NCBI GenBank assembly: GCA_002082245.2
Contig: NBTC02000002.1
Span: forward strand, 2,232,001-2,296,000
DNA length: 64,000 bases
Direction of reading: 5' to 3'
From: Yersinia enterocolitica
GTDB taxonomy: Bacteria > Pseudomonadota > Gammaproteobacteria > Enterobacterales > Enterobacteriaceae
Shown: positions 26,518-36,455 of the stretch, piece after piece
How the letters are laid out: each line of letters starts with the position of its first letter
Numbering within the stretch: the stretch's first letter is position 1
Notes under the pieces: generated by a model
What the model saw: only the letters and a program-made list of their open reading frames with translations
Databases searched by the model: none
Told to the model about the DNA's origin: nothing
Translations under genes and position numbers: made by a program

Positions 26518-27690
26518 ATGAGTACAAGCGCGGAAGCTCAAATCCCGCAACAACCGCAGAACAAGAAGAAGCAACGTAAACGCATACTTCTTCTCCTGAC
26601 GGTTATTTTTATCATCCTTGGCGTGGCCTATTTTATTTATTGGTTCTTGGTGTTACGTCATCATCAAGAGACTGATAATGCTTATATTTCAGGCAACCAG
26701 ATACAGATCATGTCGCAGGTTCCCGGCAGCGTAGTCAGTGTCAATTTCGAAAATACAGATTTTGTTAAAAGTGGCGATGTACTGCTGGCTCTTGACCCAA
26801 CTGATGCCGAACAGGCGTTTGAGCAGGCAAAAACCGCACTGGCTAACAGTGTGCGTCAAACCCACCAGCTCATGATTAACAGTAAGCAGTATCAGGCGAA
26901 TATTGCCCTGAAAAAAACTGAACTGAGTAAATCACAAAATGACCTACAACGCCGTGTGGTGCTCGGTTCGGCTAATGTCATTGGCCGTGAAGAGCTGCAA
27001 CACGCCCGTGATGCCGTCGATGCCGCACAGGCTTCGCTGGATGTTGCGATTGCACAATACAATGCCAATCAGGCATTGGTTTTAAATACCCCATTAGAAA
27101 AACAACCGGCTGTCGAGCAGGCTGCGGCCAAGTTACGTGATGCCTGGCTCTCCTTGCAACGGACCAAAGTTGTCAGCCCGGTAGACGGTTTTGTTTCACG
27201 CCGCAGTGTGCAAGTGGGTGCTGAAATTGCCAATGGCGCGCCATTAATGGCAGTTATCCCGGCAAACCAGATGTGGGTTGACGCTAACTTTAAAGAGACA
27301 CAGTTAGCGAATATGCGCATTGGCCAAAGCGCCACAGTCATAACTGATTTCTATGGTGATGACGTGGTTTATCAGGGGAAAGTGGTTGGTCTGGACATGG
27401 GGACCGGCAGCGCCTTCTCACTGTTACCGGCGCAAAATGCCACCGGTAACTGGATTAAAGTGGTTCAGCGCCTGCCAGTCCGTATCGAACTGGATAACAA
27501 ACAACTGGCTGAACATCCGCTGCGTATTGGCCTGTCTACCACGGTTAGAGTGGATACCGCCAATACCGACGGCCAAGTGCTGGCACAAAATGTGCGTAAA
27601 GAACCTGCATTTGTAACTAACGCGCTGTCACTGGATTTAGCACCGGTTAATCAAATGATTAGCGACATTGTTCATGCGAATGCGGGTTAA
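26518..27690 (+). CDS. emrA: Multidrug efflux membrane fusion protein EmrA
   Basis: A 390-residue HlyD-family adaptor, the same length as E. coli EmrA. A short cytoplasmic basic N-terminus precedes one membrane anchor (about 25-48: ILLLLTVIFIILGVAYFIYW). Then come a lipoyl-like half (ETDNAYISGNQIQIMSQVPG), a periplasmic coiled coil (about 95-205) and the conserved FKETQLANMRIGQ and GSAFSLLPAQNATGNWIKVVQR (cited in part). ATG at 26518 is chosen because GGGGAAG lies in front and E. coli EmrA starts alike. It links EmrB to an outer membrane channel, TolC in E. coli. Confidence 0.96.
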   Translation: MSTSAEAQIPQQPQNKKKQRKRILLLLTVIFIILGVAYFIYWFLVLRHHQETDNAYISGNQIQIMSQVPGSVVSVNFENTDFVKSGDVLLALDPTDAEQAFEQAKTALANSVRQTHQLMINSKQYQANIALKKTELSKSQNDLQRRVVLGSANVIGREELQHARDAVDAAQASLDVAIAQYNANQALVLNTPLEKQPAVEQAAAKLRDAWLSLQRTKVVSPVDGFVSRRSVQVGAEIANGAPLMAVIPANQMWVDANFKETQLANMRIGQSATVITDFYGDDVVYQGKVVGLDMGTGSAFSLLPAQNATGNWIKVVQRLPVRIELDNKQLAEHPLRIGLSTTVRVDTANTDGQVLAQNVRKEPAFVTNALSLDLAPVNQMISDIVHANAG

Positions 27691-27729
27691 TGTTGATGCA
27701 AATGCAAGTTAAGCGCGCCGGAGGCCTCT

Positions 27730-29262
27730 GTGGCACAAAAACCGCTTGAGGGTGCCCAACTCGCCTGGATGACGGTCGCGCTATCATTAGCAACCTTCAT
27801 GCAGGTGTTGGACTCCACCATTGCAAACGTGGCTATTCCTACTATTGCCGGTGATTTAGGCTCATCCAATTCGCAAGGCACTTGGGTTATTACTTCGTTC
27901 GGGGTGGCAAATGCTATTTCGATCCCCATCACCGGCTGGCTGGCCAAGCGCATTGGTGAAGTGCGCCTGTTCCTGTGGGCAACCGGACTATTTGCTCTGG
28001 CTTCATGGTTGTGTGGTATTTCCAACAGCCTGGGGATGCTTATCTTCTTCCGGGTGATTCAGGGATTGGTCGCAGGGCCATTGATTCCGCTATCGCAAAG
28101 CCTGTTACTGAATAATTATCCGCCAGCGAAGCGAAGTATGGCCTTGGCATTGTGGTCGATGACAATTGTCGTGGCCCCGATATTTGGGCCGATCCTCGGC
28201 GGTTATATCAGCGATAACTATCACTGGGGCTGGATCTTCTTTATCAACATCCCTATCGGGCTGGTGGTTATTCTGGTCGCAGGCAGTACCTTAAAAGGGC
28301 GTGAGACCAAAACTGAAATCAAACCCATTGATACGGTGGGGCTGGTGCTATTGGTGGTTGGGATCGGCGCGTTACAAATCATGCTTGACCAAGGTAAGGA
28401 GCTGGATTGGTTTAACTCGACCGAGATTATCGTCCTGACGGTCATTGCCGTGATTGCCATTACCTTCTTGATAGTCTGGGAACTAACCGACGACCACCCA
28501 GTGATTGATCTCTCGTTATTCAAATCGAGAAACTTTACCATTGGTTGCTTGTGTATCAGCCTGGCCTATATGTTGTACTTTGGCGCTATTGTCTTGCTGC
28601 CACAACTACTACAGGAGGTATATGGCTACACCGCCACCTGGGCTGGCTTGGCATCTGCGCCGGTAGGCATATTGCCGGTGCTGTTATCACCGATCATTGG
28701 CCGCTTCTCTCATCGAATTGATATGCGACAGTTAGTCACCTTCAGCTTCATTATGTATGCGGTATGTTTCTACTGGCGGGCTTACACATTCGAACCGGGA
28801 ATGGATTTTGGTGCATCGGCGTGGCCACAATTTGTGCAAGGCTTTGCTATTGCCTGCTTCTTTATGCCACTGACCGCCATTACGTTATCTGGCTTGCCGC
28901 CAGAGCGCATGGCCGCAGCATCCAGTTTGTCTAACTTCCTGCGAACCTTGGCGGGATCGATTGGTACCTCCATCACCACGACGCTCTGGACGCAAAGAGA
29001 ATCGATGCACCATTCGCAACTGACCGAGTTTGTTAACCCGTTCAACCCGAATGCGACATTGATGTATCAGGAGTTGGAAAAACTGGGGATGAATCAGCAA
29101 CAAGCCTCGGCTTATCTGGCACGGGAAATTACCAATCAGGGGCTGATTATCTCAGCAAATGAGATCTTCTGGCTCTCGGCGGGGGTATTCCTGCTGCTGC
29201 TGGCGCTGGTGTGGTTTGCCAAGCCACCCTTTACCTCCGGTGGCGGCGGCGGTGCGCACTAG
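27730..29262 (+). CDS. emrB: Multidrug efflux MFS transporter EmrB
   Basis: A 510-residue proton-driven exporter of the DHA2 (14-helix) MFS family, strongly similar to E. coli EmrB. Motifs: LDSTIANVAIPTIAGDLG (motif D1), FGVANAISIPITGWLAKRIG (motif A region), and IFGPILGGYISDNYHWGWIF (motif C). The start is the GTG at 27730 behind GGAGG. It follows emrA by 39 bp and is followed by a strong terminator at 29281. It exports uncouplers such as CCCP and nalidixic acid-type compounds in E. coli. Confidence 0.96.
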   Translation: MAQKPLEGAQLAWMTVALSLATFMQVLDSTIANVAIPTIAGDLGSSNSQGTWVITSFGVANAISIPITGWLAKRIGEVRLFLWATGLFALASWLCGISNSLGMLIFFRVIQGLVAGPLIPLSQSLLLNNYPPAKRSMALALWSMTIVVAPIFGPILGGYISDNYHWGWIFFINIPIGLVVILVAGSTLKGRETKTEIKPIDTVGLVLLVVGIGALQIMLDQGKELDWFNSTEIIVLTVIAVIAITFLIVWELTDDHPVIDLSLFKSRNFTIGCLCISLAYMLYFGAIVLLPQLLQEVYGYTATWAGLASAPVGILPVLLSPIIGRFSHRIDMRQLVTFSFIMYAVCFYWRAYTFEPGMDFGASAWPQFVQGFAIACFFMPLTAITLSGLPPERMAAASSLSNFLRTLAGSIGTSITTTLWTQRESMHHSQLTEFVNPFNPNATLMYQELEKLGMNQQQASAYLAREITNQGLIISANEIFWLSAGVFLLLLALVWFAKPPFTSGGGGGAH

Positions 29263-29280
29263 CGGCTAACGCTGAGCAAC

Positions 29281-29316
29281 AAAAAGGGCACTGACTTATC
29301 ATCAGCGCCCTTTTTT
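29281..29316 (+). terminator. Rho-independent terminator of the emr operon
   Basis: AAAAAGGGCACTGA pairs with TCAGCGCCCTTTTTT (one bulge) just after the emrB stop, followed by more T residues. Strong stem and T-tract. Confidence 0.88.
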
Positions 29317-29334
29317 ATTTTTCTAGCTCAATGA

Positions 29335-29413
29335 TATACCCAAAGTCATTGGAGTTGCAGGTAGGCAGCAAGCAATGCCGCTAACAACCCTGCTGCTGCA
29401 AGGACCAGGGTAT
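29335..29413. repeat. Intergenic repeat with ATACCC/GGGTAT ends, copy 1 (about 79 bp)
   Basis: Begins TATACCCAAAG and ends GGGTAT, with an internal GCAGGTAGGCAGCAAGC that resembles the reverse complement of parts of the copies at 49478 and 59265. The last base overlaps the yfiF stop codon. A short version of the family seen four times in this window. Confidence 0.6.
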
Positions 29414-30507
29414 TATTGGGCGCTATTCTGACGCCACCACTCCGACAGCAAAATACCGGTTGCCACTGACACATTCAGGCTTTCTACCCGGCCAGTACCG
29501 CCGATAGACACACTCATATCGCCCTGCTGCCAGGCACTGTCGGTCAGGCCATCACTCTCTTGACCTAATACCAGCACCATTTTGGCAGGCAGTTCAGCTT
29601 TTGACAGACTGACACCTTTATGACTCGATGTGGTCACGATGGTGTAACCGGCTTTACGGAAGGTATCCAATACCGAGAGGAAATCGTCTGCATTGATAGC
29701 CTTGATATGCTCCGCACCACCTTCAGCCGTACGCACTGCAGCACCCGATTCCAGCATCGCCGGATCTTGCAACAACACGCCGTTAATACCGAAATGCGCA
29801 CAGGTCCGCATAATGCCGCCGAGGTTATGTGGGTTACCCACATCTTCCAGCGCCAGTACACAATCTTTAGCCTGAGTCTGCTGTTGCAGATAGGTTTCTG
29901 CATCCAGACCCTGACGTTTCTTGATAAGGAAGCACACACCACCATGGTGTTCAGTGCCAGAAGCCTTCGCCAGCTCCTCTTCTTCAACCACATGATAAGC
30001 CTTGCGGTTAGCCGCCATCCATTTCAACGCTTCGCGAAAACGAGGGGTAACTGACTGCACAAACCAGGCGCGGACGATAGCGTCTGGGCGGCTTTCAAAC
30101 AATGCCTTACAAGCATTCTCACCATAAACACGTGTTTCTTCAGCCCGCTGACGGCGCAATTGCGCCGGATCTACATGACTTTTACCGCTGATGCCACCAT
30201 GATCAAACTCTGGCTCTTCTGATGGCGCACGGGATACCGTTTTCCACGGTGAATCGTAAGGGCCATTGCCTTCAGAACGTGCCGGGCGGCTAGGACTCAC
30301 GCGTTCATTACGGCCGGAATCATTACGACGTGAATCATTATTACGCGATGAACTGCCCCGACTCGCATTGTCACCTGGACGACCTTTGCTTGCCGGACGC
30401 TGGTTTTTACTACGGTTATTGTTGTTACGGTCGTCACTGCTGCTTTCGTCACTGCGGACGTACATCACTTTAACTTTGCCGTTTTTGCCACTAAATGAAT
30501 CGTTCAT
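29413..30507 (-). CDS. yfiF: SpoU-family tRNA/rRNA methyltransferase YfiF
   Basis: A 364-residue SpoU/TrmH (SPOUT) protein, orthologue of E. coli YfiF. Residues about 1-110 are low-complexity, basic and rich in Ser, Arg, Asn and Asp. Then comes the substrate-binding L30e-like part ([20 protein letters not shown]) and the knotted SAM domain with [34 protein letters not shown] and the closing [18 protein letters not shown]. The start at 30507 follows GGAGAAGACA; an upstream in-frame codon adds only five residues. Its RNA target is not established. It is divergent from trxC. Confidence 0.93.
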   Translation of the reverse strand: MNDSFSGKNGKVKVMYVRSDESSSDDRNNNNRSKNQRPASKGRPGDNASRGSSSRNNDSRRNDSGRNERVSPSRPARSEGNGPYDSPWKTVSRAPSEEPEFDHGGISGKSHVDPAQLRRQRAEETRVYGENACKALFESRPDAIVRAWFVQSVTPRFREALKWMAANRKAYHVVEEEELAKASGTEHHGGVCFLIKKRQGLDAETYLQQQTQAKDCVLALEDVGNPHNLGGIMRTCAHFGINGVLLQDPAMLESGAAVRTAEGGAEHIKAINADDFLSVLDTFRKAGYTIVTTSSHKGVSLSKAELPAKMVLVLGQESDGLTDSAWQQGDMSVSIGGTGRVESLNVSVATGILLSEWWRQNSAQ

Positions 30508-30716
30508 TGTCTTCTCCACCAACGCGCAGGGCGCGAAGATTACCTGATGTCCGCCCGGTTAGCCATAAGCAAGCGCTAAAAGCTAGCAACTATCGTATTC
30601 ATCGAATAAACCTTTTTGGCACTTATCCCATTTATCTCCATAATAGATAACAACAAGGAAACAAGTCAGCGATGTTTTCTCTTCTATCTATTGAGACACT
30701 AAATAAAGGCTAATTT

Positions 30717-31157
30717 ATGAATACGGTATGTACAGCTTGTATGGCGACTAACCGCCTACCGGAAGAACGTATTGATGACGGCGCTAAATGTGGGCGCTGC
30801 GGCCACTCTTTATTTGATGGCGAGGTGATTAACGCCACCACTGAAACGCTGGATAAATTGCTGCAAGATGACCTGCCGGTGGTCATCGACTTCTGGGCTC
30901 CGTGGTGCGGGCCTTGCCGCAGCTTCGCGCCTATCTTTGAAGATGTTGCCGCAGAACGCGCCGGAAAAGTCCGTTTCGTCAAAGTTAACACCGAAGCCGA
31001 ACCCGAGCTTAGTACCCGTTTCCGTATCCGCAGCATTCCTACTATTATGCTGTACCGCAACGGTAAAAGGGTCGACATGCTCAGTGGCGCATTGCCAAAA
31101 GCGCCTTTTGATCATTGGCTAGATGAGCAATTATCAGTAGAGCCAGCCGCCCGATAA
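30717..31157 (+). CDS. trxC: Thioredoxin 2
   Basis: A 146-residue thioredoxin with the extra N-terminal zinc domain of TrxC. Zinc ligands are Cys5, Cys8, Cys25 and Cys28; the redox site is WCGPC (Cys64 and Cys67) in a complete thioredoxin fold ([18 protein letters not shown], and cis-Pro in [10 protein letters not shown]). It reduces protein disulphides in the cytoplasm; in E. coli it is induced by OxyR. It lies between yfiF and tapT, as in E. coli. Confidence 0.97.
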   Translation: MNTVCTACMATNRLPEERIDDGAKCGRCGHSLFDGEVINATTETLDKLLQDDLPVVIDFWAPWCGPCRSFAPIFEDVAAERAGKVRFVKVNTEAEPELSTRFRIRSIPTIMLYRNGKRVDMLSGALPKAPFDHWLDEQLSVEPAAR

Positions 31158-31212
31158 GCTAGTTTAACTCATTTATCGCGTCTCGGCGCAACGTAGTCGC
31201 CCGGTGAGATTG

Positions 31213-31248
31213 ATGCCCTGACAGTTTGTTGTCGGGGCATTGTTTTTT
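31213..31248 (+). terminator. Rho-independent terminator of trxC
   Basis: ATGCCCTGACA (31213-31223) pairs with TGTCGGGGCAT (31230-31240), followed by TGTTTTTTT. Confidence 0.88.
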
Positions 31249-31312
31249 TGTTTTATGGTATGACTAAGCGTATGGGTTGATTAGAATAGCGCTATTTCAT
31301 CAGGAGTCCGTC

Positions 31313-32065
31313 GTGACTGAAATATTGATCACTGACCATGCTTTATTAGATACGATCCTCACGACGGAAAATGCCGTACTGCGTTTACGCCGGCAGCGTT
31401 TAGCCGCATCCACGCGCGCCTATCGTGCCCGTGGCTGTCGCGCAATACGTTGTCAGGGCTGCCTGTTGGCAGAGCGTTTTTGTTTGTGCGATACCATAAA
31501 ACCGCAGCCAGCCGCCAGCCGCTTTTGCCTGATTATGTTTGATACCGAACCCCTAAAACCCAGCAATACCGGCCGCTTGATCGCAGATATTCTACCCGAC
31601 ACCCAAGCCTTTCTCTGGGCGCGCACTGAAGTTGACCCTGCATTGCTGGCGGCCATTGGCGACCCTGCGCGTCAGCCATATGTCGTATTCCCAGAAAAAT
31701 ACGCTGAACCGCCACGGCAGATACTTAATCACTTGCCCATTAGCGATAAGCCTCCGCTATTTATACTGCTGGACGGCACCTGGAACGAAGCCAAAAAGAT
31801 GTTCCGCAAAAGTCCCTATCTGGCTGACCTGCCGATGCTGTCACTCAATGTCACTAATAGCTCGGATTATCTGTTACGCGAAGCCCCACGCCCAGAGCAA
31901 CACTGCACGGTCGAAGTCGCCGCTGCTCTGCTACAACAAGCGGGTGATATTCAGGCCGCAGACCAATTAACGGCCCATTTCCTCTATTTCCGCCAGCAAT
32001 ATTTAGCGGGAAAACCTCACCATCCAGTGGGGCGAGTCACAGCAACTGTCGAAGAAAGCACATAA
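31313..32065 (+). CDS. tapT: tRNA-uridine aminocarboxypropyltransferase (DTW domain)
   Basis: A protein of the DTW-domain family, orthologue of E. coli YfiP/TapT, which makes acp3U47 in tRNAs from S-adenosylmethionine. Residues near 45-62 have the zinc-like cysteine cluster CRAIRCQGCLLAERFCLC. The DTW-family hallmark is FILLDGTWNEAKKMFRKSPYL, cited in part. GTG at 31313 is taken as start because AGGAG lies seven bases upstream, giving 250 residues; the E. coli protein starts about 18 residues later (TENAVL...), so a downstream start is possible. Confidence 0.9.
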   Translation: MTEILITDHALLDTILTTENAVLRLRRQRLAASTRAYRARGCRAIRCQGCLLAERFCLCDTIKPQPAASRFCLIMFDTEPLKPSNTGRLIADILPDTQAFLWARTEVDPALLAAIGDPARQPYVVFPEKYAEPPRQILNHLPISDKPPLFILLDGTWNEAKKMFRKSPYLADLPMLSLNVTNSSDYLLREAPRPEQHCTVEVAAALLQQAGDIQAADQLTAHFLYFRQQYLAGKPHHPVGRVTATVEEST

Positions 32066-32088
32066 AATCAGATAAGCTGTCTTTAACT

Positions 32089-32218
32089 TATACCCAATAG
32101 ATTTCAGGGCGCAGAAAGGCGGCGAATCGTTCTGGAACCAGTTTGAACAGTATTGATGCGAGCCCGCAGGCTGAGTGAGCGCAGCCAACACACCTGCAAC
32201 TTGAAAGATAACGGGGAT
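32089..32218. repeat. Intergenic repeat with ATACCC/GGGTAT-type ends, copy 2 (about 130 bp)
   Basis: Starts TATACCCAATAGATTTCA and ends CACCTGCAACTTGAAAGATAACGGGGAT, cited here as end motifs. It carries the internal GAGTGAGCGCAGCCAACAC typical of this family. The right end lies only five bases before the patZ ATG and contains its GGGG ribosome-site bases. Confidence 0.7.
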
Positions 32219-32223
32219 AAACG

Positions 32224-34866
32224 ATGAGCCAACGTGGATTAGAAGCACTACTACGCCCGAAGTCTATTGCGGTTATCGGCGCTTCTGAAAAACCGGATCG
32301 CGCCGGTTTCCTGATGATGCGTAATTTGCTGGATGGCGGCTTCAATGGCCCTATTCTACCGGTGACCCCAACCCATAAAGCAGTATGTGGTGTATTGGCT
32401 TACGCAGATATCGCTAGCCTGCCGATTACGCCCGATCTGGCGATTTTGTGTACTCATGACAGCCGCAATTTGGCCCTGTTGGAAGATCTCGGCATCCGTG
32501 GTTGTAAAGCAGTCATCATTCTGTCTGCCGCAACCGAACAGTTCCCAGAGCTGAAAGCCTGCGCGCAACGCCATCATATGCGCTTACTTGGCCCCAACAG
32601 CCTGGGTTTGCTGGCTCCGTGGCAAGGGTTAAATGCCAGTTTCTCACCCGTTCCCATCAAGAAAGGGCGGCTGGCATTTATCTCTCAATCAGCCGCGGTA
32701 GCCAACACCATTCTCGACTGGGCGCAGCAGCGGGAAGTTGGCTTCTCGTATTTTATTGCGCTGGGTGACAGCCTGGATATTGATGTCGATGACTTACTCG
32801 ATTTCCTGGCCAGAGATGGCAAAACCAGTGCCATTATGCTGTATATCGAACATATCAGTGATGCGCGCCGGTTTTTATCCGCCTCGCGCAGCGCTTCGCG
32901 CAATAAACCGATTCTGGTGGTCAAAAGTGGCCGCACACAGCGTGCTCAGCAGTTGCTAAATGGTCAGCAAGGGCTGGACGCGGCTTATGATGCGGCGATT
33001 CAGCGGGCAGGCCTGCTGCGGGTGCAGGATACTCACGAGCTATTCTCCGCCGTCGAAACACTCAGCCACATGCACCCACTACGGGGTGAACGGTTATTGA
33101 TCGTCAGCAATGGTTCCGCCCCGGCGGCCATGGCGCTGGATGAGCTGATCAGCCGTAATGGCAAGTTGGCAACACTGTCTGATACCACCCAATCGGCGCT
33201 GAGTGCCGTGCTACCCTCTTTTGTTTCCTTACGTAACCCCATAGACTTGCGCGATGATGCCAGCGCTGAGCGCTATCTGGCAGCGCTTAAACCGCTACTC
33301 GACAGTACCGACTACGATGCGCTATTGCTGATTCATTCCCCGAGCGCTGCTGCGCCAGGGAGCAAAACAGCAGAATTACTGATTTCCGCTATCCGTCAGC
33401 ACCCACGCGGCAAGCGCCTTACTCTGCTCACTAACTGGTGTGGTGAATATTCATCGCAAGATGCACGCCGACTGTTCACCGAAGCCGGGATCCCCACCTA
33501 TCGCACACCGGAAGGGGCGATTACTGCCTTTATGCATATGGTGGAATATCGCCGTAACCAGAAGCAATTGAAAGAGACACCTGCGCTGCCTGTCGGCCTC
33601 ACCGCCAACACCGCCCACGTGCATCAGTTGATTCGCCAGGCGCTGGCAGAAGGTGCCACCCAGCTTGATACCCATGAAGTACAACCGATACTTGAAGCTT
33701 ATGGCCTCAGCACACTGCCAACCTGGATTGCCAGTGATAGCGTAGAAGCGGTGCATATCGCCGAACGATTGGGCTATCCGGTTGCCATCAAACTACGCTC
33801 GCCGGATATCCCGCACAAGTCAGAAGTCCAGGGCGTAATGCTGTATCTTCGTACCGCAATTGAAGTACAGCGGGCTGCTGACGATATTCTTGACCGGGTA
33901 AGGCGCACTTATCCGCAAGCCCGTATCCACGGGTTGCTGGTGCAAAGTATGGCGAACCGCGCAGGCGCTCAGGAATTGCGAATTGCAGTAGAGCAAGATG
34001 CGATTTTCGGCCCGTTGATCATGTTAGGTGAAGGTGGCATCGAATGGCATCATGAAACTCAGGCCGCCGTCGCGCTGCCGCCACTCAATATGGCACTGGC
34101 CCGCTACCTGATTATACAAGCGGTCAAAGGCGGCAAAATTCGCAGCCGTGGATCATTACAACCCTTGGACATCCCTGGCTTGAGCCGTTTACTGGTACAA
34201 GTCTCTAATCTAATTCTCGATTGCCCCGAAATCAGCCGGTTAGATATTCACCCGGTACTTGCGTCAGGCAGCGAATTCACGCTGTTGGATGTTTCGATGC
34301 AACTGGCACCTGTCAGCGGCGATCCGCAGGCACGGTTGGCGATCCGTCCCTATCCACACGAGTTGGAACAAAAGGTCGAACTTAAAGATGGTTCTCACTG
34401 TCTGTTCCGCCCAATTTTGCCAGAAGATGAACCACTACTAAAATTGTTTATTGATCAAGTCACTAAAGAAGATCTCTACTATCGCTACTTCAGTGAAATA
34501 AATGAATTCAGCCATGATGATTTGGCGAATATGACGCAGATTGACTATGATCGAGAAATGGCATTTGTCGCTGTGCGCCAAAAAAATAATGGCCCTGAAA
34601 TTATTGGCGTCACGCGCGCATTGTCTGACCCTGACAATATTGACGCCGAGTTTGCCGTGTTGGTGCGCTCAGACCTTAAAGGGCTGGGTCTGGGGCGGGA
34701 ACTATTAGAAAAGATGATTCAGTATACTCGCAGCCATGGGTTAACACGGTTAACCGCAGTCACCATGCCCAACAACCGTGGCATGATCGGTTTAGCTAAA
34801 AAACTCGGTTTTAGTATTGATGTACAGATGGAAGATGGGATCGTTAATCTGGAGCTGACACTTTGA
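32224..34866 (+). CDS. patZ: Protein lysine acetyltransferase (PatZ/Pka/YfiQ)
   Basis: An 880-residue two-part enzyme. Residues 1 to about 690 are an inactive NDP-forming acyl-CoA synthetase module: a CoA-binding domain (SIAVIGASEKPDRAGFLMMRN, cited in part), CoA-ligase domains and an ATP-grasp part (YPVAIKLRSPDIPHKSEVQGV). The C-terminal ~170 residues are a GNAT acetyltransferase with the acetyl-CoA loop DLKGLGLGRELLEKM. It acetylates lysines of central metabolic enzymes such as acetyl-CoA synthetase. The ribosome site GGGGATAAACG before the ATG is formed by the end of an intergenic repeat. Order tapT-patZ-pssA is as in E. coli. Confidence 0.95.
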   Translation: MSQRGLEALLRPKSIAVIGASEKPDRAGFLMMRNLLDGGFNGPILPVTPTHKAVCGVLAYADIASLPITPDLAILCTHDSRNLALLEDLGIRGCKAVIILSAATEQFPELKACAQRHHMRLLGPNSLGLLAPWQGLNASFSPVPIKKGRLAFISQSAAVANTILDWAQQREVGFSYFIALGDSLDIDVDDLLDFLARDGKTSAIMLYIEHISDARRFLSASRSASRNKPILVVKSGRTQRAQQLLNGQQGLDAAYDAAIQRAGLLRVQDTHELFSAVETLSHMHPLRGERLLIVSNGSAPAAMALDELISRNGKLATLSDTTQSALSAVLPSFVSLRNPIDLRDDASAERYLAALKPLLDSTDYDALLLIHSPSAAAPGSKTAELLISAIRQHPRGKRLTLLTNWCGEYSSQDARRLFTEAGIPTYRTPEGAITAFMHMVEYRRNQKQLKETPALPVGLTANTAHVHQLIRQALAEGATQLDTHEVQPILEAYGLSTLPTWIASDSVEAVHIAERLGYPVAIKLRSPDIPHKSEVQGVMLYLRTAIEVQRAADDILDRVRRTYPQARIHGLLVQSMANRAGAQELRIAVEQDAIFGPLIMLGEGGIEWHHETQAAVALPPLNMALARYLIIQAVKGGKIRSRGSLQPLDIPGLSRLLVQVSNLILDCPEISRLDIHPVLASGSEFTLLDVSMQLAPVSGDPQARLAIRPYPHELEQKVELKDGSHCLFRPILPEDEPLLKLFIDQVTKEDLYYRYFSEINEFSHDDLANMTQIDYDREMAFVAVRQKNNGPEIIGVTRALSDPDNIDAEFAVLVRSDLKGLGLGRELLEKMIQYTRSHGLTRLTAVTMPNNRGMIGLAKKLGFSIDVQMEDGIVNLELTL

Positions 34867-35043
34867 TTTCAGTTACATGAATCACCGTGATATATACCAC
34901 AACCCCAAACGATTCGGTCTTTGGCAGGCAAAACTTGCGCACAATCCGCGAAAGTAGTGGTATTATCGCCCAACTCAATGGATTAGTGTTTTTTAGGATA
35001 TGGCGGTTCTGCCATCAAATAACAAGAGAAGAAGCGCACTGTG

Positions 35044-36399
35044 ATGTTGTCAAAATTCAAACGTAGTAAACATCAACAACACCTTGCACAACTGCCCAAA
35101 CTCCCTCAGTCAGTTGATGATGTCCAAACACTTTATTGCCCCAAGGTTTTCCGCTCCACTCTGCTGGATTTAATAGGCCTGGCGACCAAACGTATTTATC
35201 TGGTGGCGCTCTACCTGGAGCAGGATGATGCAGGCCGGGACGTAATGAATGCCCTCTATCAGGCTAAGCTTCAGCGCCCAGAACTGGAGATTTGCGTGCT
35301 GGTAGACTGGCACCGCGCACAACGTGGGCGTATTGGAGCCGCAGCGGTCAATACCAATGCTGATTGGTACTGTGAAATGGCGGCCAATCATCCGAATGTT
35401 TGCGTTCCGATTTACGGTGTTCCAGTCAATACTCGCGAAGCACTTGGCGTGTTGCATCTGAAAGGTTTTATCATTGATGATACTGTGATTTACAGTGGTG
35501 CCAGTATCAATGATGTCTACCTCTATCAAAACGATAAGTATCGTTATGACCGATACCAATTAATCACGAACCCATCATTGGCCGAAATTATGGTCGATTA
35601 CGTGAAACAACGGATGCTAAGTGCAGGAGCGGTGCAACGCTTGGATCGTGCTGATCGGCCGACCAATCCTGAGATTAAAAATGAGACCCGACAGTTTCGC
35701 TCGTCACTGCGCGACATCGGCTATCAATTTCCGGCACAAGCGAGTAATGATGAACTAGCCGTCACCCCATTGGTTGGCTTAGGCAAAAAGAGTCAACTGA
35801 ATAAAACGATTCATCATTTAATGGCCTCCGCTGACGAACGACTCACTATTTGTACACCTTACTTTAATCTGCCAGCACTGTTAGTCCGCAATATCATTTA
35901 TCTACTGCGTGAAGGCAAACAGGTCGAGATTATTGTTGGTGACAAAACAGCAAATGACTTTTATATTCCAGAAGATCAACCGTTTAAGATTATTGGCGCG
36001 TTACCTTACTTATACGAAATCAACCTGCGTCGCTTCCTGAGTCGCTTACAGCGTTTTGTCGATAGCGGGCAATTAATCGTGCGCCTGTGGAAAGATGGCG
36101 ACAATACTTATCATCTGAAAGGAATGTGGGTTGATAATAATTGGCAGTTGATTACCGGTAATAACCTGAATCCACGCGCATGGCGTTTGGATCTGGAAAA
36201 TGCCATTTTGATCCACGATCCTAAGCATGAGATGCACGAGCAGCGCGCTAAAGAGCTGGAGTGTATCCGTACTCATACTAAAGTTGTTTCACATTACCTT
36301 GAGCTTGAGAATATTCAGCAATATCCAGTCAAGGTTCGCAAATTGATCCGTCGTTTGCGCAGGATCCGTATCGATCGGCTGATTAGCCGCATTCTATAA
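35044..36399 (+). CDS. pssA: CDP-diacylglycerol-serine O-phosphatidyltransferase
   Basis: A 451-residue phospholipase D-family phosphatidylserine synthase, the same length as the E. coli enzyme. It makes phosphatidylserine, the precursor of phosphatidylethanolamine, and associates peripherally with the membrane and ribosomes. Two HKD motifs are seen: His138-Leu-Lys140 with Asp145 ([11 protein letters not shown]), and a second in [12 protein letters not shown]. The C-terminus [20 protein letters not shown] is strongly basic and amphipathic. ATG at 35044 is preferred over the adjoining GTG at 35041 by homology. Confidence 0.97.
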   Translation: MLSKFKRSKHQQHLAQLPKLPQSVDDVQTLYCPKVFRSTLLDLIGLATKRIYLVALYLEQDDAGRDVMNALYQAKLQRPELEICVLVDWHRAQRGRIGAAAVNTNADWYCEMAANHPNVCVPIYGVPVNTREALGVLHLKGFIIDDTVIYSGASINDVYLYQNDKYRYDRYQLITNPSLAEIMVDYVKQRMLSAGAVQRLDRADRPTNPEIKNETRQFRSSLRDIGYQFPAQASNDELAVTPLVGLGKKSQLNKTIHHLMASADERLTICTPYFNLPALLVRNIIYLLREGKQVEIIVGDKTANDFYIPEDQPFKIIGALPYLYEINLRRFLSRLQRFVDSGQLIVRLWKDGDNTYHLKGMWVDNNWQLITGNNLNPRAWRLDLENAILIHDPKHEMHEQRAKELECIRTHTKVVSHYLELENIQQYPVKVRKLIRRLRRIRIDRLISRIL

Positions 36400-36404
36400 A
36401 TATG

Positions 36405-36431
36405 AAAGCCCGGTTACATGCCGGGTTTTTT
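36405..36431 (+). terminator. Rho-independent terminator of pssA
   Basis: CCCGG-TTACATG-CCGGG followed by TTTTTTGT, starting 9 bp after the pssA stop codon and before the yfiM ribosome site. Confidence 0.85.
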
Positions 36432-36455
36432 GTATCTAGCCAGAGGAGAGACGGC

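Noticed and set aside
29335..29413. Rho-independent terminator of yfiF
   Set aside because: The segment has matching ends of the intergenic repeat family and no strong stem followed by T residues on the minus strand.
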